64,000 nucleotides of DNA from Candidatus Tepidiaquacella proteinivora (lineage in GTDB: Bacteria; Bacteroidota; Ignavibacteria; Tepidaquicellales; Tepidaquicellaceae), in the NCBI GenBank assembly GCA_013348845.1, contig CP054675.1, positions 620,001 to 684,000 of the forward strand, given 5' to 3'. Below the pieces are notes generated by a model. The model had not been told where the DNA came from, searched no databases, and worked only from the letters and a program-made list of their open reading frames with translations. The position numbers were made by a program, and so were the translations under genes. Below, piece by piece: positions 36,962 to 47,387 of the stretch (position 1 is its first letter; each line of letters begins with the position of its first letter).

Positions 36962-38017
36962 ATGAAAAATCAAAATATCAGATTAACACAAATGGTAACT
37001 TCTGCTGGATGTGCTGCAAAATTATTCCCTTTCCTCTTAAGTGATTTGTTAAAAGATATTAACTGGTTTAGTAATGATAATGTTATTATAGGATTTGATT
37101 GTTGTGATGATGCTGGTGTTTATAAAATAAACGATAATTATGCTTTGATACATACGACAGATTTCTTTACTCCGGTAGTAGATGACCCTTACACCTTCGG
37201 TATGATAGCAGCCGCTAATTCTTTAAGTGATGTTTACGCTATGGGTGGGACCCCTATGAATGCACTTAATATTGTTGCATACCCGCAAAAAGAAGACTTA
37301 TCTATCCTAAAAGAAATATTAAGAGGTGGAAATGATAAGGCAAAAGAAGCTGGCTGTGTAATTATTGGTGGTCATACAGTTGATGCATCAAATATAATAT
37401 ATGGATTAGCGGTAACCGGTTATGTTATCCCCAAAAATATTAAAAGCAACTTTACTTCTCAACCAGGAGATAGATTGATATTAACAAAAGCTCTTGGAAC
37501 AGGAGTGCTAAATAATTGCATAAAATATGATAAACTTGATGAAGATATATATAACGAACTTGTAAATTCTATGACAAGACTTAATAAGTACGCATCGGAT
37601 TGTATGTTAAAAATAAATGCAAATGCCTGCACTGATATAACGGGTTTTGGACTTGCTGGTCATTCAATGCAGATGGCAAAAGCATCAAATGTAGTCTTTC
37701 ACATAAGTGTATATGAATTACCCATATTAAGCGGAGCAATTACCGCAATAGAAAAGAAGATGTTGACAAGAGCTGATAAATCCAACAGAATTTATACCCA
37801 AGAATATGTTATAAATGAAGGTAACATTGATGAAAAGCTTGAACATCTTTTATACGACCCGCAAACATCGGGCGGGCTTTTAATTTCAGTTGATAGTAAC
37901 GATACAAAAATTCTTTTGCAGGAATTACATAACGCGGGTGACGAATCAGCAAGAATTATTGGTTATGTGGAGGATAGTAGTAAATATAAGGCTGGAACTA
38001 TTGTTTTCCATTTTTGA
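36962..38017 (+). CDS. selD: selenide, water dikinase
   Basis: The 351 residues are a normal SelD. The enzyme makes selenophosphate from selenide and ATP. The catalytic Cys17 and Lys20 are in SAGCAAKL; the DDAGVYKI segment, HTTDFFTPVVDDPYTFG, ANSLSDVYAMGG, GGHTV and DPQTSGGLL are all present. It uses Cys rather than selenocysteine. It follows the third signalling gene with no spacer and precedes mnmH by 7 bases, so it is most likely transcribed with both. No selA or selB is in the window, so the visible use of selenophosphate is tRNA selenouridine. Confidence 0.97.
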   Translation: MKNQNIRLTQMVTSAGCAAKLFPFLLSDLLKDINWFSNDNVIIGFDCCDDAGVYKINDNYALIHTTDFFTPVVDDPYTFGMIAAANSLSDVYAMGGTPMNALNIVAYPQKEDLSILKEILRGGNDKAKEAGCVIIGGHTVDASNIIYGLAVTGYVIPKNIKSNFTSQPGDRLILTKALGTGVLNNCIKYDKLDEDIYNELVNSMTRLNKYASDCMLKINANACTDITGFGLAGHSMQMAKASNVVFHISVYELPILSGAITAIEKKMLTRADKSNRIYTQEYVINEGNIDEKLEHLLYDPQTSGGLLISVDSNDTKILLQELHNAGDESARIIGYVEDSSKYKAGTIVFHF

Positions 38018-38024
38018 TTTGATT

Positions 38025-39218
38025 ATGAAAATTTTCAATTCAGACAGAGAATTATTTTTATATGTGCGAAATTACGATTTAGAAACTATCCAACCCACAA
38101 TCAATTCATTTAACTATTATCATGTAGATAAAATAAACATAAAAGAAGTACTTACCAATATTTATCGAGATGATAGCATTTTATTAATTGACGCTCGTTC
38201 TGAAAAAGAGCATAAAGAAAGTTCTATCCCAAACTCTCATAATTTCCCTATTCTTAAAAACGAAGAAAGACACAATGTAGGTTTAGTTTACAGAAAATAT
38301 TCAGCAATAGCTGCATTCCAATTAGCTGTTGAATATGCTAATGAAAAATATGAGAATCTAAAAAATTTTCTTGAAAATAATTTAGCACATAAAAAGAAAA
38401 TTTATATATACTGTTGGCGAGGAGGTGGAAGGAGTAAATATCTTGCAAAAATGATTAATGAATTAAGCTATGAATGTAAAACAATCATTGGTGGTTTTAA
38501 ATCATATAGAAATTTTGTTAATAATTTTTTTTCTGATAAATCATCAGAAAGTGAACTAAATAAAATTAAGCTAATTGAACTTTCAGGTATGACAGGTGTT
38601 GGAAAGACTCTAATTCTAAATCATCTGAAAAATTATATCCCTGTAATTGACCTTGAAGAAGCTGCCCATCATTATTCTTCCCTTTTTGGTAGTATTCCTT
38701 ATTTAATCAGGAATTTTGAACCTGTTAAAAGTCAGGCTTCGTTTGAAAACAATATTTATTCTCAAATTCTGAAAGGCTTACAATCAAAATATTACAATGG
38801 TTTTTTTGTAATAGAAAGTGAGAGTAAAAAGGTGGGAGATTTTTTTATTCCGGAGGCATTGTATAAAAAAATTGAATCAGCTCCTACAATTCAGATAGAA
38901 TCTTCGAATGAAAAGAGAATTGAGAGGATAATAGCAGATTACTTCGGAGATGATTTAAGGGGATTACCATATTTAAAAAATGTATTAATAGGAAAAGAAA
39001 AATTTTTCAAAAGAGAACTAAGCAATAAAATTTATCAGCAGTTACTTGAATTTTTAGAATCAGGCAATGCAAAAGAATTCACAGAAATATTACTAACAAA
39101 ATATTATGACAGGAAATATAGAGTTAAGCCTAAAAAGCCCGCATTAACCTTAAATTCTGATAACCTGAATGAATGTATTCAATCAATTTTGAATTATATT
39201 GAAAAAATGGGGAAATAA
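38025..39218 (+). CDS. mnmH: tRNA 2-selenouridine synthase
   Basis: The 397-residue protein (also called SelU/YbbB) replaces sulfur by selenium, through a geranylated intermediate, at wobble uridine 34. The rhodanese domain has LLIDARSEKEHKESS and catalytic Cys130 in YCWRGGGRS. The P-loop domain has GMTGVGKT at 188-195. The ATG at 38025 was chosen because an upstream in-frame start at 37890 lies inside selD and adds a peptide without family resemblance. It is directly downstream of selD, as expected for its substrate supply. Confidence 0.94.
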   Translation: MKIFNSDRELFLYVRNYDLETIQPTINSFNYYHVDKINIKEVLTNIYRDDSILLIDARSEKEHKESSIPNSHNFPILKNEERHNVGLVYRKYSAIAAFQLAVEYANEKYENLKNFLENNLAHKKKIYIYCWRGGGRSKYLAKMINELSYECKTIIGGFKSYRNFVNNFFSDKSSESELNKIKLIELSGMTGVGKTLILNHLKNYIPVIDLEEAAHHYSSLFGSIPYLIRNFEPVKSQASFENNIYSQILKGLQSKYYNGFFVIESESKKVGDFFIPEALYKKIESAPTIQIESSNEKRIERIIADYFGDDLRGLPYLKNVLIGKEKFFKRELSNKIYQQLLEFLESGNAKEFTEILLTKYYDRKYRVKPKKPALTLNSDNLNECIQSILNYIEKMGK

Positions 39219-39362
39219 ATTTCTAATTAAAAAATATATAAATTTAATATTTAAACTTTTATCTAAATAGTAAAATTGTTATATTTTTTGATAAAGATAG
39301 ATATTCCTTAGCTACTACACCCGATCTCTATAAACTAACAAAAGAAAGGAGGTTTGGTTAGC

Positions 39363-40901
39363 ATGAATAAGGAGAAAGAAATATTTTACACGCCACGGGA
39401 TTTCAGAGAAATTGAACTTTGGAAAGACATAACAGAAGAAAATTGGTATAATGCCGAATGGCAATTAAAAAATTCTATCCGAACAGTAGAACAATTAAAA
39501 AAAGTAATAAAATTAAATTCGTATCAGGAAAGCGAAATTGAAAGGGTTGTATCGAAATTAAGAAGTGAAGGTAAAGACCCATTACGAATAACTCCCTATT
39601 ATGCTTCTCTGATGCAAGAAGACCCGTTTAATCCTGTAATGCCAGAGTTTGAAAAGCCCTATAAAAGACTATGCCCTATATTCTGGCAATGTGTACCAAC
39701 CCCAGCAAATTTGCTCTTTAAAAATACAGGAATAGAAGGTGCAATGTCTGAATCTTCCCGTTCTTATGGCGCTGCTTACCAGCGATACCCGAACAGACTT
39801 GCACTCTTCGTTGCTAAAAATACAAGTTGTGCTTCATATTGCGTACATTGTCAGAGAGCAAAATCACTTGATGCTTCTACTGATATGAATTTAACTGATA
39901 TCAATAAAGGTATTTTTTATGTAAATTATAACAAAAATATAGATGAAGTTCTTGTAACGGGTGGTGATGCTTTAAGAATCAGTAAGAAAAGATTAAAATA
40001 TGTATTGGAAGAATTAAGTAAAATTCCACATCTAAGGGTAATCAGAATTGCAACAAGAGTTCCTGTTGTACTTCCGATGTCAATTACAGATGAATTACTT
40101 GAATTAATAAAGAAATCTGCAAATAGATATAACAAAGGCGAGGAAAAATATGTTTACTTTATGACCCATTTAAATCACTATCAGGAAATTACAAAAGACC
40201 TCAGGGATGCAGTAAAAAAAATCAAATCTTTTGGTTTTACTATAAGAAACCAGACTGTTCTGCTTAATCATGTTAATGATTATTATAAAACATTAGCAGA
40301 AACATTCAGAAGAATGTTATGGATTGGGATTCATCCTTATTATTTATTACAATGTCATAAAGAAAAAGGTTTGGTTCATTTCATTGTACCAGTTCAAATA
40401 GGCCAAATTTATATAAAACATCTACAGGGTTGGATATCAGGTATAACCGTACCAAGATATGTAACAAATGTTGATGGTGGTAGAGGAAAAGTATTATTAA
40501 TGCCATCAGGGTATGATGAATTAAATATTAACATAAATATTGATGAAAAGATATCAGAAAGTTATGCAACGATTTCAACCTGGGATGATAAAAAAATATA
40601 TAGATACGAAGCATTAGGGAGAGCAACGAGAGAAGAATTTGATGAGGCAGTAAGAATAATGGATAAATTTATAGGGAAACCAGGTGCATTTTTACCCAAA
40701 GTAATAATTATAAATGAGAAGGGAAAACATATAGAAACAACTAACAGAACTAAATTACCTTTTTTCCAGAGAATGAAAAAAGCGAAGTATCTCGATTATG
40801 CAGTAGAAGAAAATAATGATATGCCATTAACAAATCCAGCGAAAATTTCAAAACAATTAGACGAATTATTTTATAAATCAAAATATAATAAGAAAAAATA
40901 A
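39363..40901 (+). CDS. KamA-family radical SAM aminomutase-like protein
   Basis: In 512 residues, a radical SAM cluster motif CASYCVHC (Cys156, Cys160, Cys163) is followed by QRAKSL, and the PLP-type Lys376 sits in VDGGRGKVLLMP, aligned with the PLP lysine of lysine 2,3-aminomutase. VTGGDALRISKKRLKYVLEEL is the usual SAM-binding GGD region. It is about 90 residues longer than typical KamA, with extra C-terminal sequence. Substrate may be lysine, glutamate or another amino acid. The start was chosen because AAGGAGG (39346-39352) is 10 bases before this ATG; an in-frame TTG at 39354 is too close. Confidence 0.85.
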   Translation: MNKEKEIFYTPRDFREIELWKDITEENWYNAEWQLKNSIRTVEQLKKVIKLNSYQESEIERVVSKLRSEGKDPLRITPYYASLMQEDPFNPVMPEFEKPYKRLCPIFWQCVPTPANLLFKNTGIEGAMSESSRSYGAAYQRYPNRLALFVAKNTSCASYCVHCQRAKSLDASTDMNLTDINKGIFYVNYNKNIDEVLVTGGDALRISKKRLKYVLEELSKIPHLRVIRIATRVPVVLPMSITDELLELIKKSANRYNKGEEKYVYFMTHLNHYQEITKDLRDAVKKIKSFGFTIRNQTVLLNHVNDYYKTLAETFRRMLWIGIHPYYLLQCHKEKGLVHFIVPVQIGQIYIKHLQGWISGITVPRYVTNVDGGRGKVLLMPSGYDELNININIDEKISESYATISTWDDKKIYRYEALGRATREEFDEAVRIMDKFIGKPGAFLPKVIIINEKGKHIETTNRTKLPFFQRMKKAKYLDYAVEENNDMPLTNPAKISKQLDELFYKSKYNKKK

Positions 40902-41089
40902 TTTTTATTTTAGCTATAAAGTTTATAGATTAATTTGAAAACAAAATATTACGTTTTACAATATTAGTAATATTTAGAAAAAGTCCATAAATAAGAAATT
41001 CTCCTTTTATTCTAATGGTATAGAGTTATAATAATATTATTATTATCTTTAATGTCATAATTTAAAAATTTTTAAATTAATGCAAAATT

Positions 41090-41809
41090 GTGGAAAAGAT
41101 TTTTAAAAAAATAATTTTACTTGGGAGACCAGCATCGGGAAAATCAGAAATAATAAATTTTCTGAAAAACATTTCTTACTCAGAAAGAGTTAATAAATAC
41201 CATATCGGGAAATTAGTGGAAATAGATGATTTCCCTATGTTATGGACATGGTTTGAAGAAGACGATATACTTTCAAAGAAGTTCAAGAAACCAAGATTAC
41301 ACACAACTAAAGATGGATACTTTAAATATAAATATTTATGGCATTTATTGATTGAAAGAATATCTCTTGACTACTATAAATATGTAAGAGATAATAAAAG
41401 AAAACTCGATGAAGTTACTTTTTTAATTGAATTCTCAAGAGGTTCAGAACATGGTGGCTATAAAGAGGCATTTAAACACTTATCGAAGCAGTTATTAAAA
41501 GATTCAGCATTGTTGTATGTAGATGTTACATTTGAAGAATCACTTAGAAAAAACAGAAAAAGATTTAATCCTGATAAACCTGATAGTATTCTTGAACACG
41601 GATTACCTGACAAAAAACTTGAGAAATTATATAAAAATGTAGATTTCCATAAACTAAAGAAAACCAAAACACATATAAAGATAAATGGTATTAAGGTGCC
41701 ATACATAATTTTCAATAATATGCCATCAAAAACAGATGATTTTAAAATTTTAGCACCGGCACTTAAAGAAGTGTTAGATAAACTCTGGAGTATATACAAA
41801 TATGAATAA
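41090..41809 (+). CDS. P-loop NTPase of unknown function
   Basis: The 239-residue protein has a Walker A GRPASGKS at residues 12-19 near the N-terminus. Hydrophobic strands follow (TFLIEFSRGSEHGG, SALLYVDVTFEESLRKNRKRF) that look like the core and lid of a nucleoside/adenylate-kinase-like fold. No family is certain. It starts at GTG; a nearby ATG at 41080 is in another frame. It overlaps the following oxidoreductase by 8 bases, so the two are probably translated together, and it may be a small-molecule kinase in the same sugar pathway. Confidence 0.72.
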   Translation: MEKIFKKIILLGRPASGKSEIINFLKNISYSERVNKYHIGKLVEIDDFPMLWTWFEEDDILSKKFKKPRLHTTKDGYFKYKYLWHLLIERISLDYYKYVRDNKRKLDEVTFLIEFSRGSEHGGYKEAFKHLSKQLLKDSALLYVDVTFEESLRKNRKRFNPDKPDSILEHGLPDKKLEKLYKNVDFHKLKKTKTHIKINGIKVPYIIFNNMPSKTDDFKILAPALKEVLDKLWSIYKYE

Positions 41810-42779
41810 TACAAACATAAAGTTATCAGTAATCGGAGCGGGGAAATGGGGCTTGAACCACATAAAAACCGCATATAAACTACTTGGAGAAGATTTAATC
41901 TCTGTATGTGATATAAACCAACAATGTGAAGAAGAGGTCAAAAAAATTTCTCCTAACATTGAATTTACAACAGATATAAATTCAATATTAAACTCAGAGC
42001 AAATAAACGCGGTAATCATATCTACAAATGCTGAAAACCATTACCCACTAGCAAAAGGACTAATCAAACGGGGTAAAAACATATTAGTTGAAAAACCAAT
42101 TACTTTAAATTCTTATGAAGCAGAAGAATTAATGAATTTAGCTAATGAATATGATGTGAAATTGATGGTGGGGCATGTTTTATTATATCATCCTGCTGTA
42201 AATAAGATAAAACAATTAATTAATGAAGGATTAATTGGAAAAATTCAATATATATATTCAAATCGTTTGAATCTTGGTTCTGTAAGAAGTGAAGAAAATA
42301 TACTTTGGAGTTTTGCTCCTCACGATATATCTGTAATTCAATATCTGCTTGAATCTTACCCTAAAAAAATTTATGCTAAAGGTGCCTGTTTTCTTCAACC
42401 TGAAATAGAAGATGTAACATTAACATTCCTAAGATATCCGGGAAACATTAATGCTCACATTTTCGTCAGCTGGCTTCATCCTTTTAAAGAACAAAGAATG
42501 GTAATAACAGGAATAAAAGGTATGATTGTTTTTGAGGATAGTTTAAAAACAGAAAAACTTAAATTTTATCCAAAGGGCTTTATAAATGTTAATGGAATTT
42601 TAAAAAAATTTGATCAAAATTATCAAGCAATAGATTTTCCTGATAAGCAACCTCTTGAACAAGAACAGATACATTTCTTCAACTGTATATTAAATAACAC
42701 AAAACCACTAACAGATGCACAACATGCATTAGAGGTACTAAAAATTCTTGAAGAAGCAACATCAAAATTAAAAGAATAA
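41802..42779 (+). CDS. Gfo/Idh/MocA-family sugar dehydrogenase
   Basis: The 325 residues have the NAD-binding [13 protein letters not shown] loop, the EKPI motif ([18 protein letters not shown]) and a C-terminal beta-sheet domain with [10 protein letters not shown] and [10 protein letters not shown]. Together with the next gene, 1 base away, it matches the WbpB-WbpD pair that converts UDP-GlcNAc-uronate toward a 2,3-diamino sugar in O-antigen synthesis. The oxidoreductase role is certain; the exact substrate is inferred from the pair. Confidence 0.9.
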   Translation: MNNTNIKLSVIGAGKWGLNHIKTAYKLLGEDLISVCDINQQCEEEVKKISPNIEFTTDINSILNSEQINAVIISTNAENHYPLAKGLIKRGKNILVEKPITLNSYEAEELMNLANEYDVKLMVGHVLLYHPAVNKIKQLINEGLIGKIQYIYSNRLNLGSVRSEENILWSFAPHDISVIQYLLESYPKKIYAKGACFLQPEIEDVTLTFLRYPGNINAHIFVSWLHPFKEQRMVITGIKGMIVFEDSLKTEKLKFYPKGFINVNGILKKFDQNYQAIDFPDKQPLEQEQIHFFNCILNNTKPLTDAQHALEVLKILEEATSKLKE

Positions 42780-42780
42780 T

Positions 42781-43371
42781 ATGAAATCATTTGAAAAAAA
42801 TTATTACGTCAATGAATATGCAGTTATAGATGAAAATGTTGAAATCGGTGAAGGAACTAAAATCTGGCATTTTACACATATTCAGTCAGGAGCAAGAATC
42901 GGAAAGCACTGCGTACTCGGTCAAAATGTAAATGTCGGAAACAATGTTATTATTGGAAATTATGTAAAAATCCAGAATAATGTTTCAGTTTATGAAGGTG
43001 TAACACTTGAGGACTATGTATTCTGCGGACCGTCAATGGTTTTTACAAACATTATAGACCCACGCAGCAAATATCCTCAGGTCGGTTCCAAATATTATAT
43101 AAAAACACTCGTTAAAGAAGGTGCTTCATTGGGCGCAAATAGTACAATTGTATGCGGTAATACAATAGGAAAATACGCTTTCGTCGGAGCGGGTGCAGTA
43201 GTGACGAAAGATGTTCCTGATTTTGCACTTGTCGTAGGAAATCCTGCAAGAATAATAGGTTGGGTTAGTGAAGCAGGAAAGAAACTAATATTCGATGAAA
43301 ATGGTTATGCTTATTGTGAAAAATGTAATAAGAAATATAAATTTGAAAACGGTAAAGTATTCGAAGTATAG
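42781..43371 (+). CDS. left-handed beta-helix sugar N-acetyltransferase (WbpD-like)
   Basis: The 196 residues begin with [20 protein letters not shown], then hexapeptide repeats ([22 protein letters not shown]), [19 protein letters not shown], and a C-terminal [12 protein letters not shown]. This is typical of UDP-2-acetamido-3-amino-2,3-dideoxyglucuronate N-acetyltransferases. The tail CEKCNKKY adds a two-Cys motif. It is downstream of the Gfo/Idh dehydrogenase by 1 base and probably acts right after it, though an aminotransferase step gene is not seen here. Confidence 0.88.
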   Translation: MKSFEKNYYVNEYAVIDENVEIGEGTKIWHFTHIQSGARIGKHCVLGQNVNVGNNVIIGNYVKIQNNVSVYEGVTLEDYVFCGPSMVFTNIIDPRSKYPQVGSKYYIKTLVKEGASLGANSTIVCGNTIGKYAFVGAGAVVTKDVPDFALVVGNPARIIGWVSEAGKKLIFDENGYAYCEKCNKKYKFENGKVFEV

Positions 43372-44299
43372 ATTTTTATTCCTGTTTGCGTTATTAATTT
43401 TTATAATTTCCTGCTCAACAAAAAATAAAATAGAATTAAATCACATGGGTAAATCTAATTATAATAAATTAACACCTGAAGAAGAATATGTAATTATTCA
43501 CAAAGGAACAGAAAAACCATTCAGTGGAAAATACTATAATCACTATGAAAAAGGAACCTATGTATGTAAAAGATGTAATGCTCCATTATATAAATCAGAA
43601 TCGAAGTTTGATTCAGGATGTGGATGGCCAAGCTTTGACGATGAAATTCCTGGTGCAGTTAAACGGCAACCAGACCCGGATGGATTGAGGACAGAAATAA
43701 TTTGTTCAAATTGTGGCGCTCATCTTGGACATGTGTTCGAAGGTGAAAGATTTACAGAAAAAAATACCAGACATTGTGTTAATTCAATATCTTTGAGTTT
43801 TATTCCTCATATTGTTGAATATAAAAAGGCAATTTTTGCAGCCGGATGTTTCTGGGGAGTAGAATATTATTTTAGTAAAACGAAAGGAGTTGTTAAAACA
43901 CAAGTCGGTTATACAGGCGGATACAAAGAAAATCCAACTTATGAAGAAGTTTGTTCAGGCAATACAGGACATTATGAAGCAATAGAGATAACATACAATC
44001 CTGGTGAAATATCATTTGAAGAACTTGCAAAACTATTTTTTGAAATACATGATTTTACTCAAACTAATGGACAGGGACCTGACATAGGGGAACAATATTT
44101 ATCAGTTGCATTTTTCTTTGATGATGAACAGAAACAAATTTTAGAGAACATAATTAATTTGTTAACCTCAAAGGGATACAAAGTTGCCACAAAATTAAAA
44201 CCCGCAAATACTTTTTGGATAGCCGAAGACTATCATCAAAATTATTATGAAAAAAAGGGAGCTAAACCATATTGTCATTTCAGAAGAAAAATTTTTTAA
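43295..44299 (+). CDS. msrBA: MsrB-MsrA fusion lipoprotein (methionine sulfoxide reductase)
   Basis: The order is MsrB then MsrA. MsrB has two CxxC zinc sites ([18 protein letters not shown]), GCGWPSF and catalytic Cys in RHCVNS. MsrA has the catalytic [34 protein letters not shown] and a C-terminal EDYHQNYY. A hydrophobic segment ending IISC (Cys40 in this numbering) is a lipobox, so the enzyme should be envelope-anchored and repair oxidised periplasmic proteins. The start is uncertain: it overlaps the acetyltransferase by 77 bases. A TTG at 43343 would give a more normal signal peptide; ATG 43295 is the first in frame. Confidence 0.9.
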   Translation: MKMVMLIVKNVIRNINLKTVKYSKYRFLFLFALLIFIISCSTKNKIELNHMGKSNYNKLTPEEEYVIIHKGTEKPFSGKYYNHYEKGTYVCKRCNAPLYKSESKFDSGCGWPSFDDEIPGAVKRQPDPDGLRTEIICSNCGAHLGHVFEGERFTEKNTRHCVNSISLSFIPHIVEYKKAIFAAGCFWGVEYYFSKTKGVVKTQVGYTGGYKENPTYEEVCSGNTGHYEAIEITYNPGEISFEELAKLFFEIHDFTQTNGQGPDIGEQYLSVAFFFDDEQKQILENIINLLTSKGYKVATKLKPANTFWIAEDYHQNYYEKKGAKPYCHFRRKIF

Positions 44300-44497
44300 A
44301 GAAGATATAAATCAGAATGGGATTAATATAATATCAGAATAGCACATTTATTTTACTAATAAATAAAACTTAGTATTTTATTTTTAAAAACCTGGTATCT
44401 AATCAAATTGTATCTATTAAATAAAAACTTCAAAGCTAAGGTAATATAATATGGAAAGATAATTTCCCCTATTATTTAAAACAACTATGCTTTTGTG

Positions 44498-44544
44498 AAA
44501 TCTGGTAACTAAGATGTTTATAATATATTATCGTTACCAGATTT
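44498..44544 (+). terminator. terminator-like hairpin between convergent genes
   Basis: AAATCTGGTAAC (44498-44509) pairs perfectly with GTTACCAGATTT (44533-44544) across a 23-base AT-rich loop and is followed by TTATAT. It lies between msrBA (+) and the EF-G paralog (-) and could serve both. Confidence 0.65.
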
Positions 44545-44561
44545 TTATATCAAAAAAGAAT

Positions 44562-46670
44562 TTATTTATTTTCTTCGGCTTTTCGCTTTTCGTATTCAGA
44601 AATAATTTTTGATTCAATTTCTTTCGGAACTTCTTCGTAATGAGAGAATTTTCTTGAATATGTACCTCTACCTTGTGTTAACGAACGAAGTCTTGAAGAA
44701 TAGCCACTCATTTCAGAAAGTGGTAAGTGACATTTTATAACCTGAAGCCGACCTTCTGATTCCATCCCAAGAATTCTACCTCTCCTTGAAGAAACATCAC
44801 CTGAAACAGCACCCATAAATTCTTCAGGGAATTTTATATCTACTTCATAAATAGGTTCAAGCAATACAGGATTTGCCTCTTTAAACCCTTTCTTGAAAGC
44901 CATAGTAGCAGCTAACTTAAAAGATAACTCATCTGAATCTACTGTATGGTATGAACCAAATGTTAATCTAACTCTGACATCGACAACTTTAGAACCTATT
45001 AAAACACCATTAGCCATAGTCTCTACAATTCCCTTTTCAACAGCAGGAATGAATCTATTTGGTATTACTCCACCAACGATTTCATCAACAAATTCAAAAC
45101 CCTGCCCCCTTGGTAATGGTTCTAATGTAATTACCACATGACCATATTGTCCTCTACCACCTGTTTGTTTTTTATGTTTATATTCAACATCCTTCGCAAC
45201 TGATTTTATAGTTTCTCTATATGGAATCTTAGGTTCAACCACATCAACATCAAGATTATATTTAGACTTCATCCTATTGATTATGGTATTAAGATGGATT
45301 TCACCCTGTCCGTGTATTAAAGTCTGACTTATATCCGCATCATAATTAACTAAAAATGTCGGATCCTCTTCGTGAAATGAATGAAGTGAAGTAGCCATTT
45401 TATCCTCATCACCTTTACGTTTCGGATAAATTGCAAGTGTCATATTAGGTTCAGGGAATATGATAGGATCTATTAAAACAGGATTCGATTTTGCACAAAT
45501 TGTATTATTTGTGTGAGTATCTTTTAATTTTACAACTGCTGCTAAATCACCACATATTGCTTCTTCAATTTCTTTTCTCTCTTTACCATTTAAAGAATAA
45601 ACTGTAGATAATCTTTCAATTTTATCTGTATTGGCATTTATTAAATCCATACCAGCTGTTACTTTACCTGAATATACTCTAAAATATGAAAACTCACCTA
45701 CATTTCTCTCAGACATAGTTTTAAAAACAAATAAAACGGGTTCAGCATTTAAATCAGGTTTTATTTCTAAATAATTATTACTGTTTTTAGATTTAGCTTT
45801 AACTGGTTTAACGTCAGCTGGTGAAGGACCATAATCACATATAAAATCAAGTAATGTTCTAACTCCAATATTATTATGAACTGCAGTACAAAAAACCGGG
45901 AATAGTTTTCTTTCTAACAATCCCCTTTTCAGCCCATTCCTGATATCTTCTTCTGTCAATGCACCATCAAAAAATTTTTCCATTAAAACTTCATCTTCAC
46001 TAGCAATTGCTTCAATTAAATTCTGTCTATATATATCTGCTTTTTCTTTTAATTCTGCTGGTATTTCCTCTTCAACAAATTCACCCTTCTTATTGGGATT
46101 GAAATTTAATTGCTTCATTTTTATTACGTCAACAATAATATGAAAACCCATTCCCTGGTTAACAGGAAATTGGGCGATTGCAACTTCTGGTCCGAATAAA
46201 TCTCTTACTTGTTTGACAACATCATCAAAATTAGCATTTTCTGTATCAAGTTTATTAATAGCTATTATTACCCCATTTCCATTCTCTTTTGTAAATTTGA
46301 AACTACTCTCAGTACCAACTTCTATTCCTTTAAAAGCATCAACAAGTAAAACAGAAATATCAGTAACTTTTAAAGCAGCTTTAACTTCTCCAACAAAATC
46401 CATAAATCCAGGTGTATCGATAATATTAATCTTTATTTTTTCACCTTTAGAATTCTTCCACATCGTATTCATCAAAGAAAGATTGATAGAAATCTGTTTC
46501 TCAATTTCGTCTTTATTAAAATCACTAACAGTATTTCCCTCTTCAATTGAACCGAATCTATTAGTCACGCCGGTTGTATAAAGAATACCTTCGGAAAGGA
46601 TAGTTTTACCACTCCCTCCATGCCCAATTAATGAAATATTGCGTATTTGTTCGGTTTTCAATTCTGCCAT
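44562..46670 (-). CDS. EF-G paralog (translation factor GTPase, EF-G2 type)
   Basis: The 702 residues carry all EF-G domains. G1 is GHGGSGKT, G3 DTPGF, G4 NKLD; domain IV has YKHKKQTGGRGQYGHV and domain V PIYEVDIKFPEEFMGAVSGDVSSRRGRI. The switch I region EIEKQISINLSL departs from the canonical QERGITI of the main factor, which marks the EF-G2/FusA2-like group of unclear role. It is not in a ribosomal str operon (no rpsL, rpsG or tuf nearby), again pointing to a paralog. It is a single gene leftward. Confidence 0.9.
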   Translation of the reverse strand: MAELKTEQIRNISLIGHGGSGKTILSEGILYTTGVTNRFGSIEEGNTVSDFNKDEIEKQISINLSLMNTMWKNSKGEKIKINIIDTPGFMDFVGEVKAALKVTDISVLLVDAFKGIEVGTESSFKFTKENGNGVIIAINKLDTENANFDDVVKQVRDLFGPEVAIAQFPVNQGMGFHIIVDVIKMKQLNFNPNKKGEFVEEEIPAELKEKADIYRQNLIEAIASEDEVLMEKFFDGALTEEDIRNGLKRGLLERKLFPVFCTAVHNNIGVRTLLDFICDYGPSPADVKPVKAKSKNSNNYLEIKPDLNAEPVLFVFKTMSERNVGEFSYFRVYSGKVTAGMDLINANTDKIERLSTVYSLNGKERKEIEEAICGDLAAVVKLKDTHTNNTICAKSNPVLIDPIIFPEPNMTLAIYPKRKGDEDKMATSLHSFHEEDPTFLVNYDADISQTLIHGQGEIHLNTIINRMKSKYNLDVDVVEPKIPYRETIKSVAKDVEYKHKKQTGGRGQYGHVVITLEPLPRGQGFEFVDEIVGGVIPNRFIPAVEKGIVETMANGVLIGSKVVDVRVRLTFGSYHTVDSDELSFKLAATMAFKKGFKEANPVLLEPIYEVDIKFPEEFMGAVSGDVSSRRGRILGMESEGRLQVIKCHLPLSEMSGYSSRLRSLTQGRGTYSRKFSHYEEVPKEIESKIISEYEKRKAEENK

Positions 46671-46829
46671 TATTAAATCTCCTTAAAAAATGTAAAATTA
46701 TTTATTATAAAATTTGTAATTTAACATTATTTTTTCATTTTTTAAAGTTAATAAATTTGTATTTTGCAATAGTATATTTTATGAAACTTTTAAATATTTT
46801 GAATAGTTATTAATTAATAATAAACAATA

Positions 46830-47387
46830 ATGCCTAAAGTTTTACCAATAACAACATACGGTAGAGATATTCTCAGAAAAGTTGCAAAACCAATCAAAGA
46901 TATAAATATCGACATTGTAAATCTTGTTGACAATATGTTCTACACAATGAATGCAGCTGAAGGGATAGGTTTAGCCGCACCACAAGTTAATGAAGGTATC
47001 TCACTCGCAATAATTGATATATCAAGTTTAGACGAATATAAAAACGAAAAACCTTTAGTAATTATAAATCCCAGGATAATTGACACGAATGGACAATCAT
47101 TAGTAAATGAAGGATGTTTAAGTATTCCGGAAGTAAGAGGTGATGTTAAGAGACCAGAAGAAATTTTGCTCGAATATACAGACTTAAATGGTAAAGAAAA
47201 CAGGCGTGAATTCTCCGGACTGCTGGCAAGAGTATTACAACATGAAATAGACCATTTAAACGGGAAATTATTTATTGATTATCTATCTGAAGAAGACCTT
47301 GAAAAGAATAAAGAACTTTTTAAAAAAATAAAAAGTAATAAAATAGTAACTGAATATCCAATTTATAATTCCAAATCCAAACCCTGA
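46830..47387 (+). CDS. def: peptide deformylase
   Basis: The 185-residue enzyme removes the formyl group from nascent proteins. All three family motifs are intact: GIGLAAPQV, EGCLSIPE (metal Cys) and HEIDHLNGKLFID (two metal His, catalytic Glu). The length is normal. It overlaps fmt by one base (TGATG), the classic def-fmt arrangement in which fmt adds the formyl group that def removes. Confidence 0.97.
   Translation: MPKVLPITTYGRDILRKVAKPIKDINIDIVNLVDNMFYTMNAAEGIGLAAPQVNEGISLAIIDISSLDEYKNEKPLVIINPRIIDTNGQSLVNEGCLSIPEVRGDVKRPEEILLEYTDLNGKENRREFSGLLARVLQHEIDHLNGKLFIDYLSEEDLEKNKELFKKIKSNKIVTEYPIYNSKSKP

Noticed and set aside
37890-38024. Longer N-terminus for mnmH
   Set aside because: It lies within selD in another frame and adds a peptide not typical of MnmH; ATG 38025 fits the family.
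44562-46670. Tetracycline-resistance ribosomal protection protein
   Set aside because: Domain motifs fit EF-G2 rather than TetM/TetO, and there is no mobile context.
46631-46813. Small rightward frame over the start of the EF-G paralog
   Set aside because: Antisense to the conserved N-terminus of a real gene and low complexity.
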